Shown here piece after piece: positions 55,997-64,000 of a DNA stretch of 64,000 bases; the first letter of the stretch is position 1; every line of letters starts with the position of its first letter. The stretch covers positions 5,349,001 through 5,413,000 of the forward strand of contig NZ_CP012040.1 in assembly GCF_001050135.1 (NCBI RefSeq), read 5' to 3'. A model generated the notes under the pieces. The model searched no databases. It was not told the origin of the DNA and worked only from the letters and a program-made list of their open reading frames with translations. Origin of the DNA: Cyclobacterium amurskyense (GTDB lineage: Bacteria > Bacteroidota > Bacteroidia > Cytophagales > Cyclobacteriaceae). Made by a program: the position numbers and the translations under genes.

Positions 55997-57361
55997 TTAA
56001 ATGATTTCAAAATAGCGTTTCCTTTCCCAATCAGTAACCTTAGATGCGAATTCCCTGCATTCCCATTCTCTGGTTTTACAGAAATGGTCTACAAAGTCCT
56101 CCCCAAATAAGGATTTTGCGATGGCTGAATTTTTCATTGCTTCAGTGGCTTCTTTAAGGGAAGTTGGTATTGACCCATTGGTATAATCCTCATAGCCATT
56201 CCCTATTGTGGCTGGCTTGTCCAACTCCAATTTGTGTTTGATCCCATATAACCCAGAGGCAAGGCAGGCAGACATAGCCAAATAAGGGTTTACATCTGAG
56301 CCTATTACACGGGTTTCCAATCTCGTTGATTTGGCACCGCCGGATAGCACCCTCAAGGCAGTTGTTCTATTGTCTCTTGCCCAAGTCAAGGTAGTTGGGG
56401 CCCAAGCACCTTCTACCAACCTTTTATAACTGTTGATAGTGGGTGCAAACATGGGTAAAATATGAGGTAAACAATGCAATTGCCCAGCTATATATTGTTG
56501 CATAAGTGTACTCATGCTCCACTTGCCATTGGCATCATAAAACAGGTTGTTTTTAAGATCTTTGTCCCATATACTTTGGTGTACATGCCCACCATTCCCT
56601 GGAAGTTCTTCAGACCATTTCGCCATAAATGTGGCCATTATTCCATGTTTATATGCAATTTCTTTTACACTACTTTTAAACAAGGCCGCCCGGTCTGCTG
56701 CTAATAAAATATCACTGTATTGAATTGCGGCTTCATATACACCTGGGCCGGTTTCTGTATGTAAACCTTCTAATGGAATGTCAAACTGATGGCAGAGATC
56801 AAAAAGATCATTGAAAAACTCACTTTTTAATGACGATCTTAGAATGGAGTACCCAAACATACCAGGGGTTAAAGGCTTTGTATTTTCACAACTACCACTA
56901 CCATATCCTTCTGGTGTACTTTCGAAATTAAACCATTCAAACTCCTGAGAAAACTGAGGAAAAAAGCCTGCCTCAAATGTTTGTTGTTGGATATTCTTCA
57001 ATAAAGTCCTAGGACAAACCAATGCTCCATTCTCTTTGTCATTGCTAAAATCAGCCAAGAAAAATGGGAGATCATCTTCCCAAGGTATTTTTCTAAAGGT
57101 AGAAGGGTCAATTTCCGCCTGGAAATCTGGATAACCAGTGTGCCACCCAGTGACAGAAACGTTGTCATAAGATTTATCTTCTACATCCCAGCCAAATACC
57201 ACAGCACAGAATCCCATGCCCCCATCTAAAATTGAAAAGAATTTGTCCAATGAAACCACCTTACCCCTCAAAACCCCATCAATATCAACAATAGCCAGTT
57301 TTACCTTATTAAAGGAACTGTTCTTTAAACTTGATTTTACTTCTTCTTTACTAAATTTCAT
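55997..57361 (-). CDS. Glutamine synthetase-like gamma-glutamyl-amine ligase (PuuA/GlnA4 type)
   Basis: A 454-residue GS-fold enzyme of the gamma-glutamylpolyamine synthetase type. VKLAIVDIDGVLRGKVVS is the non-canonical start, and EGLHTETGPGVYEAAIQYSD, GNGGHVHQSIWD and RVLSGGAKSTRLETRVIGSDVNPYLAMSA form the ATP/metal/glutamate site. These enzymes join glutamate to an amine rather than ammonia. Ethanolamine and polyamines are known substrates in actinomycetes. With the permease (4-base overlap, ATGA) and downstream alcohol dehydrogenase, an amino-alcohol substrate is the best inference. True glutamine synthetase (GlnA) is unlikely. Confidence 0.88.
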   Translation of the reverse strand: MKFSKEEVKSSLKNSSFNKVKLAIVDIDGVLRGKVVSLDKFFSILDGGMGFCAVVFGWDVEDKSYDNVSVTGWHTGYPDFQAEIDPSTFRKIPWEDDLPFFLADFSNDKENGALVCPRTLLKNIQQQTFEAGFFPQFSQEFEWFNFESTPEGYGSGSCENTKPLTPGMFGYSILRSSLKSEFFNDLFDLCHQFDIPLEGLHTETGPGVYEAAIQYSDILLAADRAALFKSSVKEIAYKHGIMATFMAKWSEELPGNGGHVHQSIWDKDLKNNLFYDANGKWSMSTLMQQYIAGQLHCLPHILPMFAPTINSYKRLVEGAWAPTTLTWARDNRTTALRVLSGGAKSTRLETRVIGSDVNPYLAMSACLASGLYGIKHKLELDKPATIGNGYEDYTNGSIPTSLKEATEAMKNSAIAKSLFGEDFVDHFCKTREWECREFASKVTDWERKRYFEII

Positions 57362-58692
57362 GAAGTTTTTGTCTTGTTAAGGAATAATACAAAAAATAAA
57401 TAAGCCCCTAAAAGCATGGCGAAAAACAATAAAGCCAGATTAAAATTATAAATGATCATTGCGATTAAAGATAAACTGGCAATTATCAAGGCCACTAAAG
57501 GAAATAAGGGATAATAGGGTACTTTAAAAGGTCTTTCCAAATCAGGTTCCTTTTTCCTAAGTTGAAGAAAAGCAAGCATGGACAATATATAAAGGCATAA
57601 AGCACCAAATACGGCAATAGTAATGATCTCTCCCGTTTTCCCCGTAAATAGCGCGATAATTCCAATAACCATATTGAAAAACAAAGCATTTACCGGGGTT
57701 TTAAACTTTTTATTTACTTTTCCGATGGCTTTGGGTGCATATCCTACCCTACCAAACTCAAAAGTAGTACGACCCGCAGCAAGTATGATCCCATTAAATG
57801 AAGCTACTAGTCCAAATAATGCTATAAAAGCGAGTAAATGATAATACATTTGATTGTCTCCCATTACTAGCCCCATGGCCAATGGAAGAGGAGAATCAGA
57901 AGCTACACCTGAACCATCTGGATAAACAATGGCTTCCCAACCACCAACTCCTACTGCAGCCATAAATGTAATTACACATAAAATAACCAATGTTAGCAAG
58001 GCAAAGCCGAATCCTTTAAGAATATTTTTTTGAGGATTTATGGTTTCTTCAGCAACATTTGCGACTCCTTCGATGGCCAAGAAAAACCAAATTGCAAATG
58101 GAATGGCAGCCACAATTCCCATGTACCCATTAGGAAGCGCATTGATCAGTAAGTTTTCTACTTTAAACGCTGGCAAAGTGACTCCTGCGAAAAACAACAA
58201 ACCGATGACCGCAATAATGGTAATAAACAGCTCAAATGTAGCAGCAACCTGTAGCCCTATAATATTAAGACCAGTAAAAATAAGGTAAGCCACCACCCCT
58301 ATCAGTAAAGCATTCAGTTCAGGGAAAAAGATACCAAAATAGGCCCCAATAGCCGAGGCAATGGCTGGAGGGGCGAAAATAAATTCAATGTTTTGCGACA
58401 TTCCTGCGAGGAAGCCTAAATGTTTTCCCAAGCCTCGCTCGGCATAAGAAAAAGCACCTCCAGCTTTAGGAATAGCACAAGCCATCTCAGTGTAACTAAA
58501 CGTAAAGGTGACATACATGATAATAATAAAAAATATGGCAATACCAGCTCCTAATGTTCCTCCCTCTGCTAGGCCTAAATTCCAGCCAAAATAATTGCCT
58601 GAAATTACATACCCCACTCCCAAACCCCATAACATAAAAGGACCTAAGGTCTTCTTTAATTGATCTTCTTTGTCGTTTGTTTTTTGATCCAT
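57358..58692 (-). CDS. Amino acid/amine permease, ethanolamine-permease-like (APC superfamily)
   Basis: A 444-residue APC transporter with about 12 helices. The N-terminal LWGLGVGYVISGNYFGWNLGLAEGG and FTFSYTEMACAIPKAGGAFSYAERGLGKHLGFLAGMSQNIEFIFAPPAIA closely follow the ethanolamine permease pattern. It probably brings in the amine for the gamma-glutamyl ligase encoded downstream. First gene of the unit; its 708-base upstream gap holds the promoter. Confidence 0.85.
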   Translation of the reverse strand: MDQKTNDKEDQLKKTLGPFMLWGLGVGYVISGNYFGWNLGLAEGGTLGAGIAIFFIIIMYVTFTFSYTEMACAIPKAGGAFSYAERGLGKHLGFLAGMSQNIEFIFAPPAIASAIGAYFGIFFPELNALLIGVVAYLIFTGLNIIGLQVAATFELFITIIAVIGLLFFAGVTLPAFKVENLLINALPNGYMGIVAAIPFAIWFFLAIEGVANVAEETINPQKNILKGFGFALLTLVILCVITFMAAVGVGGWEAIVYPDGSGVASDSPLPLAMGLVMGDNQMYYHLLAFIALFGLVASFNGIILAAGRTTFEFGRVGYAPKAIGKVNKKFKTPVNALFFNMVIGIIALFTGKTGEIITIAVFGALCLYILSMLAFLQLRKKEPDLERPFKVPYYPLFPLVALIIASLSLIAMIIYNFNLALLFFAMLLGAYLFFVLFLNKTKTS

Positions 58693-59400
58693 ATAAACTT
58701 TACTTTTGGAATAGAAAAAGGGCTACCTATTAATTGAAGTTATACCAATAAAACTTTCTTTAGAACTTTGATTGTATTTTTTTCAATAAGCACCTCCTAA
58801 AATTAGAAATTATTTTGATTTTCAACTTAATTGATTAAAATAATTTAAATAAAAAAATGATATCCCATAGCGTAAATCAAATCCTGATTTCCTATGTAAT
58901 TCCACACAAACCTGGTATAAGCAATTAATATCCTGATTTAAAAATGTCAATTCAAACTGCAAAAAGTTAAAGACATTGTATTCATAAAATACTGAATAAC
59001 AGAAAGGTAAATAGAGCAATTGAAAACACAAGTATAATTCAAAAAAAATCATATAACTTTTAAAAATGGACACCAATAGATTGGTTTTAAAATAATCCTA
59101 GGACTGCCAATTTTTTTTGAATTATAGGCAGCAGAACCTTGTTAGTAAAAATAGTTAAATAGAAAAAGGTATAAATCTTACCTGCAAACAAGGAAAGTAA
59201 TGTGTTCCAATGATTATTAATCCTTTGGAAGATTTTAGCTTGGTACTTGGCTGTAAATCGAAAGTAGCAATATTTGACTTGCTTTTAGGTGAACCCCTCA
59301 AATAACAGATTAGCGTTTAAATTTTGAGGTGAGGGATTTATATAATACTGAGAAAATAACTACTCTGTATTTAAGAAAATAGAAATAAATTAACAGAATA
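58693..59400. other. Divergent intergenic region, no gene supported
   Basis: About 700 AT-rich bases between the divergent permease unit and the deoxynucleoside kinase gene, so it carries two promoters. An 84-codon minus-strand frame (58822-59076) has no start context and an aromatic-rich composition typical of AT-rich noncoding DNA. No repeat copy or RNA gene is seen. Confidence 0.5.
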
Positions 59401-60018
59401 ATGCATATCGCAATTTCAGGAAATATTGGAAGTGGTAAAACTTCATTGGCTGTAAAACTAGCTGCCCACTATGGTTGGCAAACAGAATTTGAATCTGTAG
59501 AAGATAATCCGTATTTATCAGATTTTTATAAGGACATGACCAAATGGTCTTTTCACTTACAGGTTTTCTTCCTTCAAAGCCGAATTAACCAAGTGAAAAG
59601 AATCCAGCAAAACCCGACTTCTACTATTCAAGATAGGACCATTTATGAGGATGCGCATATTTTCGCTGCCAACCTCTATGAATCCAATTTGATTTCTAAA
59701 AGGGATTATGAAAATTACAAAGGCCTTTACCATTCTATGGCTAACTATATCAAACCTCCAGACTTATTGATTTATTTAAAAGCTGATATTCCCAAATTGG
59801 TAGATCAAATTGAAAAAAGAGGTAGAAATTACGAAAGAAGCATCCAAATAGCTTACTTGAAAAATCTAAATGACCTCTATCAAAAGTGGATTACCGAATA
59901 TAACCTTGGAAAGCTACTTGTAATAGATGTCAACAATATGAATTTTGTTGATAATCCAGAAGATTTTTCAATAATAGTGGAGAAAATTGACCGTGAACTA
60001 TTTGGCCTATTTAATTAA
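59401..60018 (+). CDS. Deoxynucleoside kinase
   Basis: A 205-residue enzyme phosphorylating deoxynucleosides for salvage. P-loop GNIGSGKTS (residues 7-15), EDNPYLSDFYKDMTKWSFHLQVFFLQSR, catalytic ERS/DRTIYEDAHIFA (Asp-Arg-Thr with Glu) and the lid KRGRNYERSI are all typical of the bacterial dGK/dAK type. Converges with the 60015-60659 gene, sharing four bases. Confidence 0.92.
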   Translation: MHIAISGNIGSGKTSLAVKLAAHYGWQTEFESVEDNPYLSDFYKDMTKWSFHLQVFFLQSRINQVKRIQQNPTSTIQDRTIYEDAHIFAANLYESNLISKRDYENYKGLYHSMANYIKPPDLLIYLKADIPKLVDQIEKRGRNYERSIQIAYLKNLNDLYQKWITEYNLGKLLVIDVNNMNFVDNPEDFSIIVEKIDRELFGLFN

Positions 60019-60659
60019 TCCATTTTTCTAAGCAACCAAGATCCTATTACACGCAAAGTCTCTGCATTTGGCCTTAGCAATAATTTGTCTATCCGTTGAA
60101 GCTTACCTCCAATCATTAGGTTTTCGTAAGAAGGAATTCTGATTAGCTTAAAACCCTGTAATCTACTAATAAGATCGTATTGTAAATCATTGTAAGCATT
60201 TAACTTCCAACCTGAGGAACCATTACCTGTGAGGTCAGGAGCTTCTTCACTTCGTCCAAAGCATCGTGAGGCAATAGGTGGTCCATTCCAAATACGCTCC
60301 TGGGAACCGGAAACCAAGCATTCCCTTTCGAATGTTCTACACATTCGAAGGTAGCTTTGGTGCCAGGTATAATTAAATAAAGAATAAACCTCAGCTTTTA
60401 AGGTTTTAAGTCTGTACCGATTAAAATGATTAGCATCATCATAAACAAATAAAAACTTCCCAATTTTAATATCCACTTTTAGCTGGTTCAACAGCGGAAA
60501 GTCTCCCTCTCCGTCAAGCTCTTTATAAGCCTCCAACAATAAACCTTCCCCTTTACCTTCTATAAGACTTTTTTTGATTGGGACGTGAAAATCAATTTCG
60601 TAAGGTGCCTCAATTTCTTCCAGGGCCTTTATCAATTGATCTATTTTTTGATGATGCAT
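60015..60659 (-). CDS. Hypothetical soluble protein, unknown
   Basis: A 214-residue protein without signal peptide or membrane segments. Notable stretches are KIGKFLFVYDDANHFNRYRLKTLKAEVY and the C-terminal FKLIRIPSYENLMIGGKLQRIDKLLL. The DDxxHFNRYR block and conserved W/R residues look like a real conserved family, but I cannot name it; a nuclease-like fold is only a suspicion. Its stop shares four bases with deoxynucleoside kinase. Confidence 0.55.
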   Translation of the reverse strand: MHHQKIDQLIKALEEIEAPYEIDFHVPIKKSLIEGKGEGLLLEAYKELDGEGDFPLLNQLKVDIKIGKFLFVYDDANHFNRYRLKTLKAEVYSLFNYTWHQSYLRMCRTFERECLVSGSQERIWNGPPIASRCFGRSEEAPDLTGNGSSGWKLNAYNDLQYDLISRLQGFKLIRIPSYENLMIGGKLQRIDKLLLRPNAETLRVIGSWLLRKMD

Positions 60660-60706
60660 TTAGTTGAATTAAAAATTACTGTGGAAAAAAGGCTTAAATT
60701 AGGTGA

Positions 60707-60847
60707 CTATTCGTTTTCAATTCTCTCTTTTAAATTTGGCTTTGACCCTGGAAATGTTGTCTTTGTAGACATATCATAACCAATCCAAAGCATTATAACT
60801 AAAAATATAAGTCCAAAAATCAAAAAAACCAGCTTGTTCCTATTCAT
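60707..60847 (-). CDS. 46-residue single-pass membrane protein
   Basis: A small frame starting MNRNKLVFLIFGLIFLVIML. It has a two-base-pair-charged N-terminus, one membrane helix (about 6-24), then a short hydrophilic tail with TFPGSKPNLKERIENE. ATG at 60847, TAG at 60707-60709. It is 47 bases upstream of the start of the 60015-60659 gene on the same strand, so it may be co-transcribed. The Pro/Lys-rich tail and hydrophobic core are not what random AT-rich DNA would give. Confidence 0.5.
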   Translation of the reverse strand: MNRNKLVFLIFGLIFLVIMLWIGYDMSTKTTFPGSKPNLKERIENE

Positions 60848-61121
60848 AATTGCATCAAATTTTATATTTAATTCAAATCAAGAATCTCAAAAAATAGTTC
60901 CATGGAGGCTTATACTTTTAAAGTACTAAATGCCGTTGTATTATGAGATATAAGCAGAACGAAAAATAGACTGTAAGCCACAAAAATTAACATTTATCTG
61001 AAAAAAAAAATAATTATTTGTTAAATTTAAGTTTTCCAGCTCTATTTTTGCGTTGGACTATGATACTTATAGTTCATTGTTTAAATTTACGTTTATCAAC
61101 CTATTTCATAAAACCTACTGT

Positions 61122-61460
61122 ATGTACAAACAGATCAAACCAGATATGATCTATCATTATTTCGATCAGGATATTGAACTTATCCATGAAATTATAGAAT
61201 TGGTTTTGGAACTGAACGTACAAGATTTGAAAAATCTGATGCCCTTATATGAAGAGGGTCAAATTAGTATAATCAAAAAGAAGTTTCATAAATCTAAGCC
61301 CGTCTTCAGTTTATTGGGGGCTAATAATTTAAATAAAAGCATTTCAGCACTGGAATATGACATTAATGATCAATTTCTAGAAAAGTATCCTTTTTTACTT
61401 AAAAACCTGAATGAGCTTGAAGAAGACCTTAACTCTTTTCTAAAAAGGTCTCATCATTAA
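61122..61460 (+). CDS. Stand-alone Hpt-domain phosphotransfer protein
   Basis: A 112-residue all-helical protein. The block FHKSKPVFSLLGANNL carries the Hpt motif HxxK(x)6G with His56 as the predicted phospho-acceptor, Lys59 and Gly66. The preceding DIELIHEIIELVLELNVQDLKNLMPLYEEGQ matches the first Hpt helices. I start at 61122 because the longer frame begins with TTG and adds residues without Hpt character. Its histidine kinase and response regulator partners are not in the window. Confidence 0.75.
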   Translation: MYKQIKPDMIYHYFDQDIELIHEIIELVLELNVQDLKNLMPLYEEGQISIIKKKFHKSKPVFSLLGANNLNKSISALEYDINDQFLEKYPFLLKNLNELEEDLNSFLKRSHH

Positions 61461-61529
61461 TTGGCATTAACTGCCTCCTACTTTTCCTGATTTTTTCATC
61501 GTCTATTACATTAAAAACCTTAGACCAAT

Positions 61530-63236
61530 ATGCTTAAAATGATTAAGTCATCATTCTCTTCTCGATCACAATTTTTTATCTTTAGTATTTCCATTCTGCT
61601 GACAATTTCCTGTTTACCCCAAAAGCATAAACTAGGTTTATTGGGTGAAAAAGCCATGGTGGTCAGTGCTCATCCTTTGGCTTCTGAGGTAGGTAAAGAC
61701 ATTCTCTTACTAGGGGGAAATGCTGTAGATGCGGCTATTGCCGTCCATATGGCACTGGCCGTGGTGTACCCACAAGCGGGAAATTTAGGTGGCGGTGGAT
61801 TTATGGTAATCCGAGAAAAATATGGTGAGGTCCATTCACTTGATTACAGGGAAAAAGCACCTCTAGCAGCAAGCAGAGACATGTACCTAGATGCACAAGG
61901 TAACCCTCAACCTGAAATAAGCCAAAATGGTCACTTGGCTTCAGGAGTACCTGGATCTGTAGATGGAATGGTAAAAGCCCATGAGAAATTCGGATCACTT
62001 CCGTGGAGTGCATTGATAAACCCTGCCATTGTCTTGGCTGAGGATGGCTTTAATTTGACAGAGGTGGAAGCAAATTTTCTCTCTTCCTATTCCGGAAATT
62101 TAAAAAAATATTCTACCATAGACCCTGTACATTATACAGGTAAAGTATTCAAAACAGGTGATAAATTGGTTCAAAAAGAACTTGCCAATACGCTTAAATT
62201 GATTCGAGACCATGGTCGTGAAGGATTCTATGCTGGTGAGGTAGCTGACCATTTAGTCGCAGAAATGAGAAGGGGTGGGGGCTTAATAAGCCATGAGGAC
62301 CTTGAGAAATACCAAAGCATATGGAGAAAACCGCTAACTGGAAATTATAAAGATTACCGCATAATTACCATGGGCCCTCCTAGTGGTGGAGGAATTATTC
62401 TGCTTCAGATGCTAGGCATACTTGAAAACCATAAAATCTCTAAAAACAAGTTCAGTGATTACCTTCATCTGAAAACAGAAATGGAGCGCAGAATTTATGC
62501 CGATCGGGCTGAATACATGGCCGATGCTGATTTTTATCCGGTCCCAGTTGAGCAGTTGGTAACTGATAAATATTTGAAGGAAAGGTTTCAAAATTTCAAC
62601 CCAGATAAGGCCACACCTTCAACGGAAATCAAAGCAGGTGACCTTCTTCAAGAGAGCGAGGAAACCACCCATTTTTCAATTGTTGACCAGGAAGGCAATG
62701 CTGTATCAAGTACAACTACCCTAAACGGAAATATGGGATCGAAAGTCCTAGTAGCCGGAGCTGGCTTTATCTTAAACAATGAGATGGATGATTTTTCTAT
62801 AAAACCTGGTTTTCCTAACATGTTTGGTGTTCTCGGAGGCGAAGCGAACAAAGTAGAGCCAGAAAAAAGGATGCTTAGCTCCATGAGCCCCACCATTTTG
62901 GAAAAAAACGGCAAATTATTCATGGTTGTCGGGACGCCTGGTGGCTCCACTATTCCTACCTCAGTTTTTCAGGCCATAGTAAATGTGATCGAATTTGACA
63001 TGGGAATGCAGGAATCAGTCAATGAAAACCGCTTTCATAGCCAATGGAAACCGGATTGGATAAGCTATGAAAAAGGGTATTCAAACGAGGCCATTATGAA
63101 GGAGCTAAGGGCTAAAGGCCATGAGCTTAAAGAGCGAAATTCTATTGGAAAGGTTGATGCCATCCTGGTTCGAGAAGATGGGACCCTGGAAGCTGGGGCT
63201 GATTACAGAGGTATGGATTCGGCTGCAGGTTTTTAG
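61530..63236 (+). CDS. ggt: Gamma-glutamyltransferase, predicted lipoprotein
   Basis: A 568-residue N-terminal nucleophile hydrolase. The N-terminus (ILLTISC, Cys28) reads as a lipobox, so it is probably membrane-anchored outside the cytoplasm. GGNAVDAAIA, the substrate Arg in LDYREKAP (Arg107), and the autoprocessing/catalytic Thr in EETTHFSIVD (Thr379) are intact; GTPGGSTIP is the usual GGSRIP-type loop. It cleaves gamma-glutamyl bonds, for example in glutathione. It lies 69 bases after the Hpt gene on the same strand. ATG at 61530; a Met three codons in is possible. Confidence 0.93.
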   Translation: MLKMIKSSFSSRSQFFIFSISILLTISCLPQKHKLGLLGEKAMVVSAHPLASEVGKDILLLGGNAVDAAIAVHMALAVVYPQAGNLGGGGFMVIREKYGEVHSLDYREKAPLAASRDMYLDAQGNPQPEISQNGHLASGVPGSVDGMVKAHEKFGSLPWSALINPAIVLAEDGFNLTEVEANFLSSYSGNLKKYSTIDPVHYTGKVFKTGDKLVQKELANTLKLIRDHGREGFYAGEVADHLVAEMRRGGGLISHEDLEKYQSIWRKPLTGNYKDYRIITMGPPSGGGIILLQMLGILENHKISKNKFSDYLHLKTEMERRIYADRAEYMADADFYPVPVEQLVTDKYLKERFQNFNPDKATPSTEIKAGDLLQESEETTHFSIVDQEGNAVSSTTTLNGNMGSKVLVAGAGFILNNEMDDFSIKPGFPNMFGVLGGEANKVEPEKRMLSSMSPTILEKNGKLFMVVGTPGGSTIPTSVFQAIVNVIEFDMGMQESVNENRFHSQWKPDWISYEKGYSNEAIMKELRAKGHELKERNSIGKVDAILVREDGTLEAGADYRGMDSAAGF

Positions 63237-63248
63237 GTTACAATGAAA

Positions 63249-63539
63249 TCATTTTTTGGTCTCACACATCCTCACAAAATGAGGACTTGTTCCAGGTATA
63301 CGCTCAATTATTTTTCTAGCCTCCAAATCCAGCTTTACTGAAACGAGGTACCAAGGAACCGAACCATCAAAACTATCCTTCAATGTAGCGATGGCTAATT
63401 CATTAAGTTCCTTATAAGAAATCTCATTTCTTTCCTCAAGGGTTTTAAGTATAAATGCTCTAATTACATTGTATTTAGAAACCAAAATATTAACCCCTTT
63501 CTTGCCTTCTGGGTGCAAAGTCAATAGCCTGTCTTTCAT
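63249..63539 (-). CDS. Small conserved protein, possibly DUF6958
   Basis: A 96-residue protein. KGVNILVSKYNVIRAFILKTL, FDGSVPWYLVSVKLDLEARKIIERIPGTSPHFVRM looks like the DUF6958 pattern known to me only from memory, so the assignment is tentative. A winged-helix-like fold is suggested by the helix spacing. It converges with ggt (12 bases apart). Function unknown. Confidence 0.6.
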   Translation of the reverse strand: MKDRLLTLHPEGKKGVNILVSKYNVIRAFILKTLEERNEISYKELNELAIATLKDSFDGSVPWYLVSVKLDLEARKIIERIPGTSPHFVRMCETKK

Positions 63540-63756
63540 ATAGATTCAGTTGATTTTTTTAATTCTATTCTTGAAGAAACAATACCGACAAAGTTATTTA
63601 AATTTCATTTCCCACTTTCATAGGTTTAACCCCCTATCTTAGGTTTTTAAGGCTCTTTAAAACTGATGTTTAATAGGGCTAAAGTATTGCCTAAATTCAA
63701 TCCTCAACTGGTTTCATCAGGATTTGATTGTTCTATTTTTTCTTCGGATATAAGTA

Positions 63757-64000
63757 TTATTCTTTTAGTAAATCTTTAATTGCCTTCATCAATACACCTT
63801 CCACTTCAGGAGCAACATTTGATGCGCGTTCACTGACCTCATATCCTCCTTTTTCATAGGCCAAAGTAGTTCCTATATAACCTGGACCAAGATCACCATA
63901 GGCGGCCATAGTTACAAACAGGTCCGGACGTTCGGCTTTAGCCGCAAGCTGATACTCAACAAATAGCTCTCCAGGCATATGTAAAAGTCTTGCATCATTA
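63757..64000 (-). CDS. C-terminal end of a neutral/alkaline ceramidase-like protein (partial)
   Basis: The frame is open across the right edge (it reads NDARLLHMPGELFVEYQL before the internal Met at 63978), so the start lies outside the window and about 81 residues are seen. LPGE-type LHMPGELFVEYQLAAK, LFVTMAAYGDLGPGYIGT and GGYEVSERASNVAPEVEGVLM match the C-terminus of neutral/alkaline ceramidase-like proteins of Bacteroidota. Many such homologues are of uncharacterised function. The internal ATG should not be taken as the start. Confidence 0.75.
   Translation of the reverse strand, partial: NDARLLHMPGELFVEYQLAAKAERPDLFVTMAAYGDLGPGYIGTTLAYEKGGYEVSERASNVAPEVEGVLMKAIKDLLKE

Noticed and set aside
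58822..59076. 84-codon minus-strand frame rich in Phe, Tyr and Leu
   Set aside because: Aromatic-rich composition as expected from noncoding AT-rich DNA, no start context, no motif.
1..64000. CRISPR arrays, tRNA or rRNA genes, integrase or phage genes
   Set aside because: No short regular direct repeats with unique spacers, no T-loop-like GGTTCRANTCC cloverleaf and no mobile-element enzyme were found in any gap read.

Overview
The window looks like a stretch of chromosome from a marine-type Bacteroidota of the order Cytophagales, most likely family Cyclobacteriaceae. This is inferred from content, not from a database match. The DNA is AT-rich. It carries secreted proteins with C-terminal type IX secretion (T9SS) sorting domains, a SusC/SusD pair, a GSCFA protein, the typical parA-parB-DUF5683-dapB-lepB gene order, and promoters without strong -35/-10 boxes. 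No rRNA, tRNA, CRISPR array, prophage or transposase gene was found.

Layout. (a) 1-4341, minus strand: a five-gene unit of a Cys-nucleophile alpha/beta hydrolase, an acetoacetate-decarboxylase-like protein, two small membrane proteins and a patatin-like lipase that runs off the left edge. (b) 5001-20649: mostly housekeeping genes: priA, a DUF255 thioredoxin-domain protein, GSCFA, rpsF-rpsR-rplI, a coiled-coil membrane protein, a methyltransferase, apaG and divergent ung, then lepB, dapB, DUF5683, parB, parA and a UPF0173-like hydrolase. (c) 21324-25850: yidC, pyrG and a fumarylacetoacetate hydrolase-fold enzyme. (d) 26036-38352: three large secreted T9SS proteins: a beta-helix protein with three malectin-like domains, and two paralogous adhesin-like proteins, the shorter of which looks like an internally deleted copy of the longer. 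(e) 38428-41470: a 2-keto-3-deoxy sugar acid unit (dgoK, dgoA-type aldolase, GntP permease). (f) 42247-49564: a DUF748 protein, then a plus-strand SusC, SusD and small lipoprotein set. (g) 49715-58692: phospholipase C, followed upstream by a unit of permease, glutamine-synthetase-like ligase, Fe-alcohol dehydrogenase, PuuD-like hydrolase and aldehyde dehydrogenase, best read as a gamma-glutamylation route for an amino alcohol such as ethanolamine. (h) 59401-64000: deoxynucleoside kinase, small unknown genes, a lone Hpt protein, a lipoprotein gamma-glutamyltransferase, and the C-terminal end of a ceramidase-like protein.

Two items stand out. A 208-base dispersed repeat with imperfect terminal inverted repeats and internal hairpins is present in three full copies (4623, 33601, 41812), plus one inverted end fragment (21081). 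It behaves like a MITE and is explained by no gene here. The second is the predicted gamma-glutamyl amino-alcohol operon next to a phospholipase C, which suggests scavenging of phospholipid head groups.
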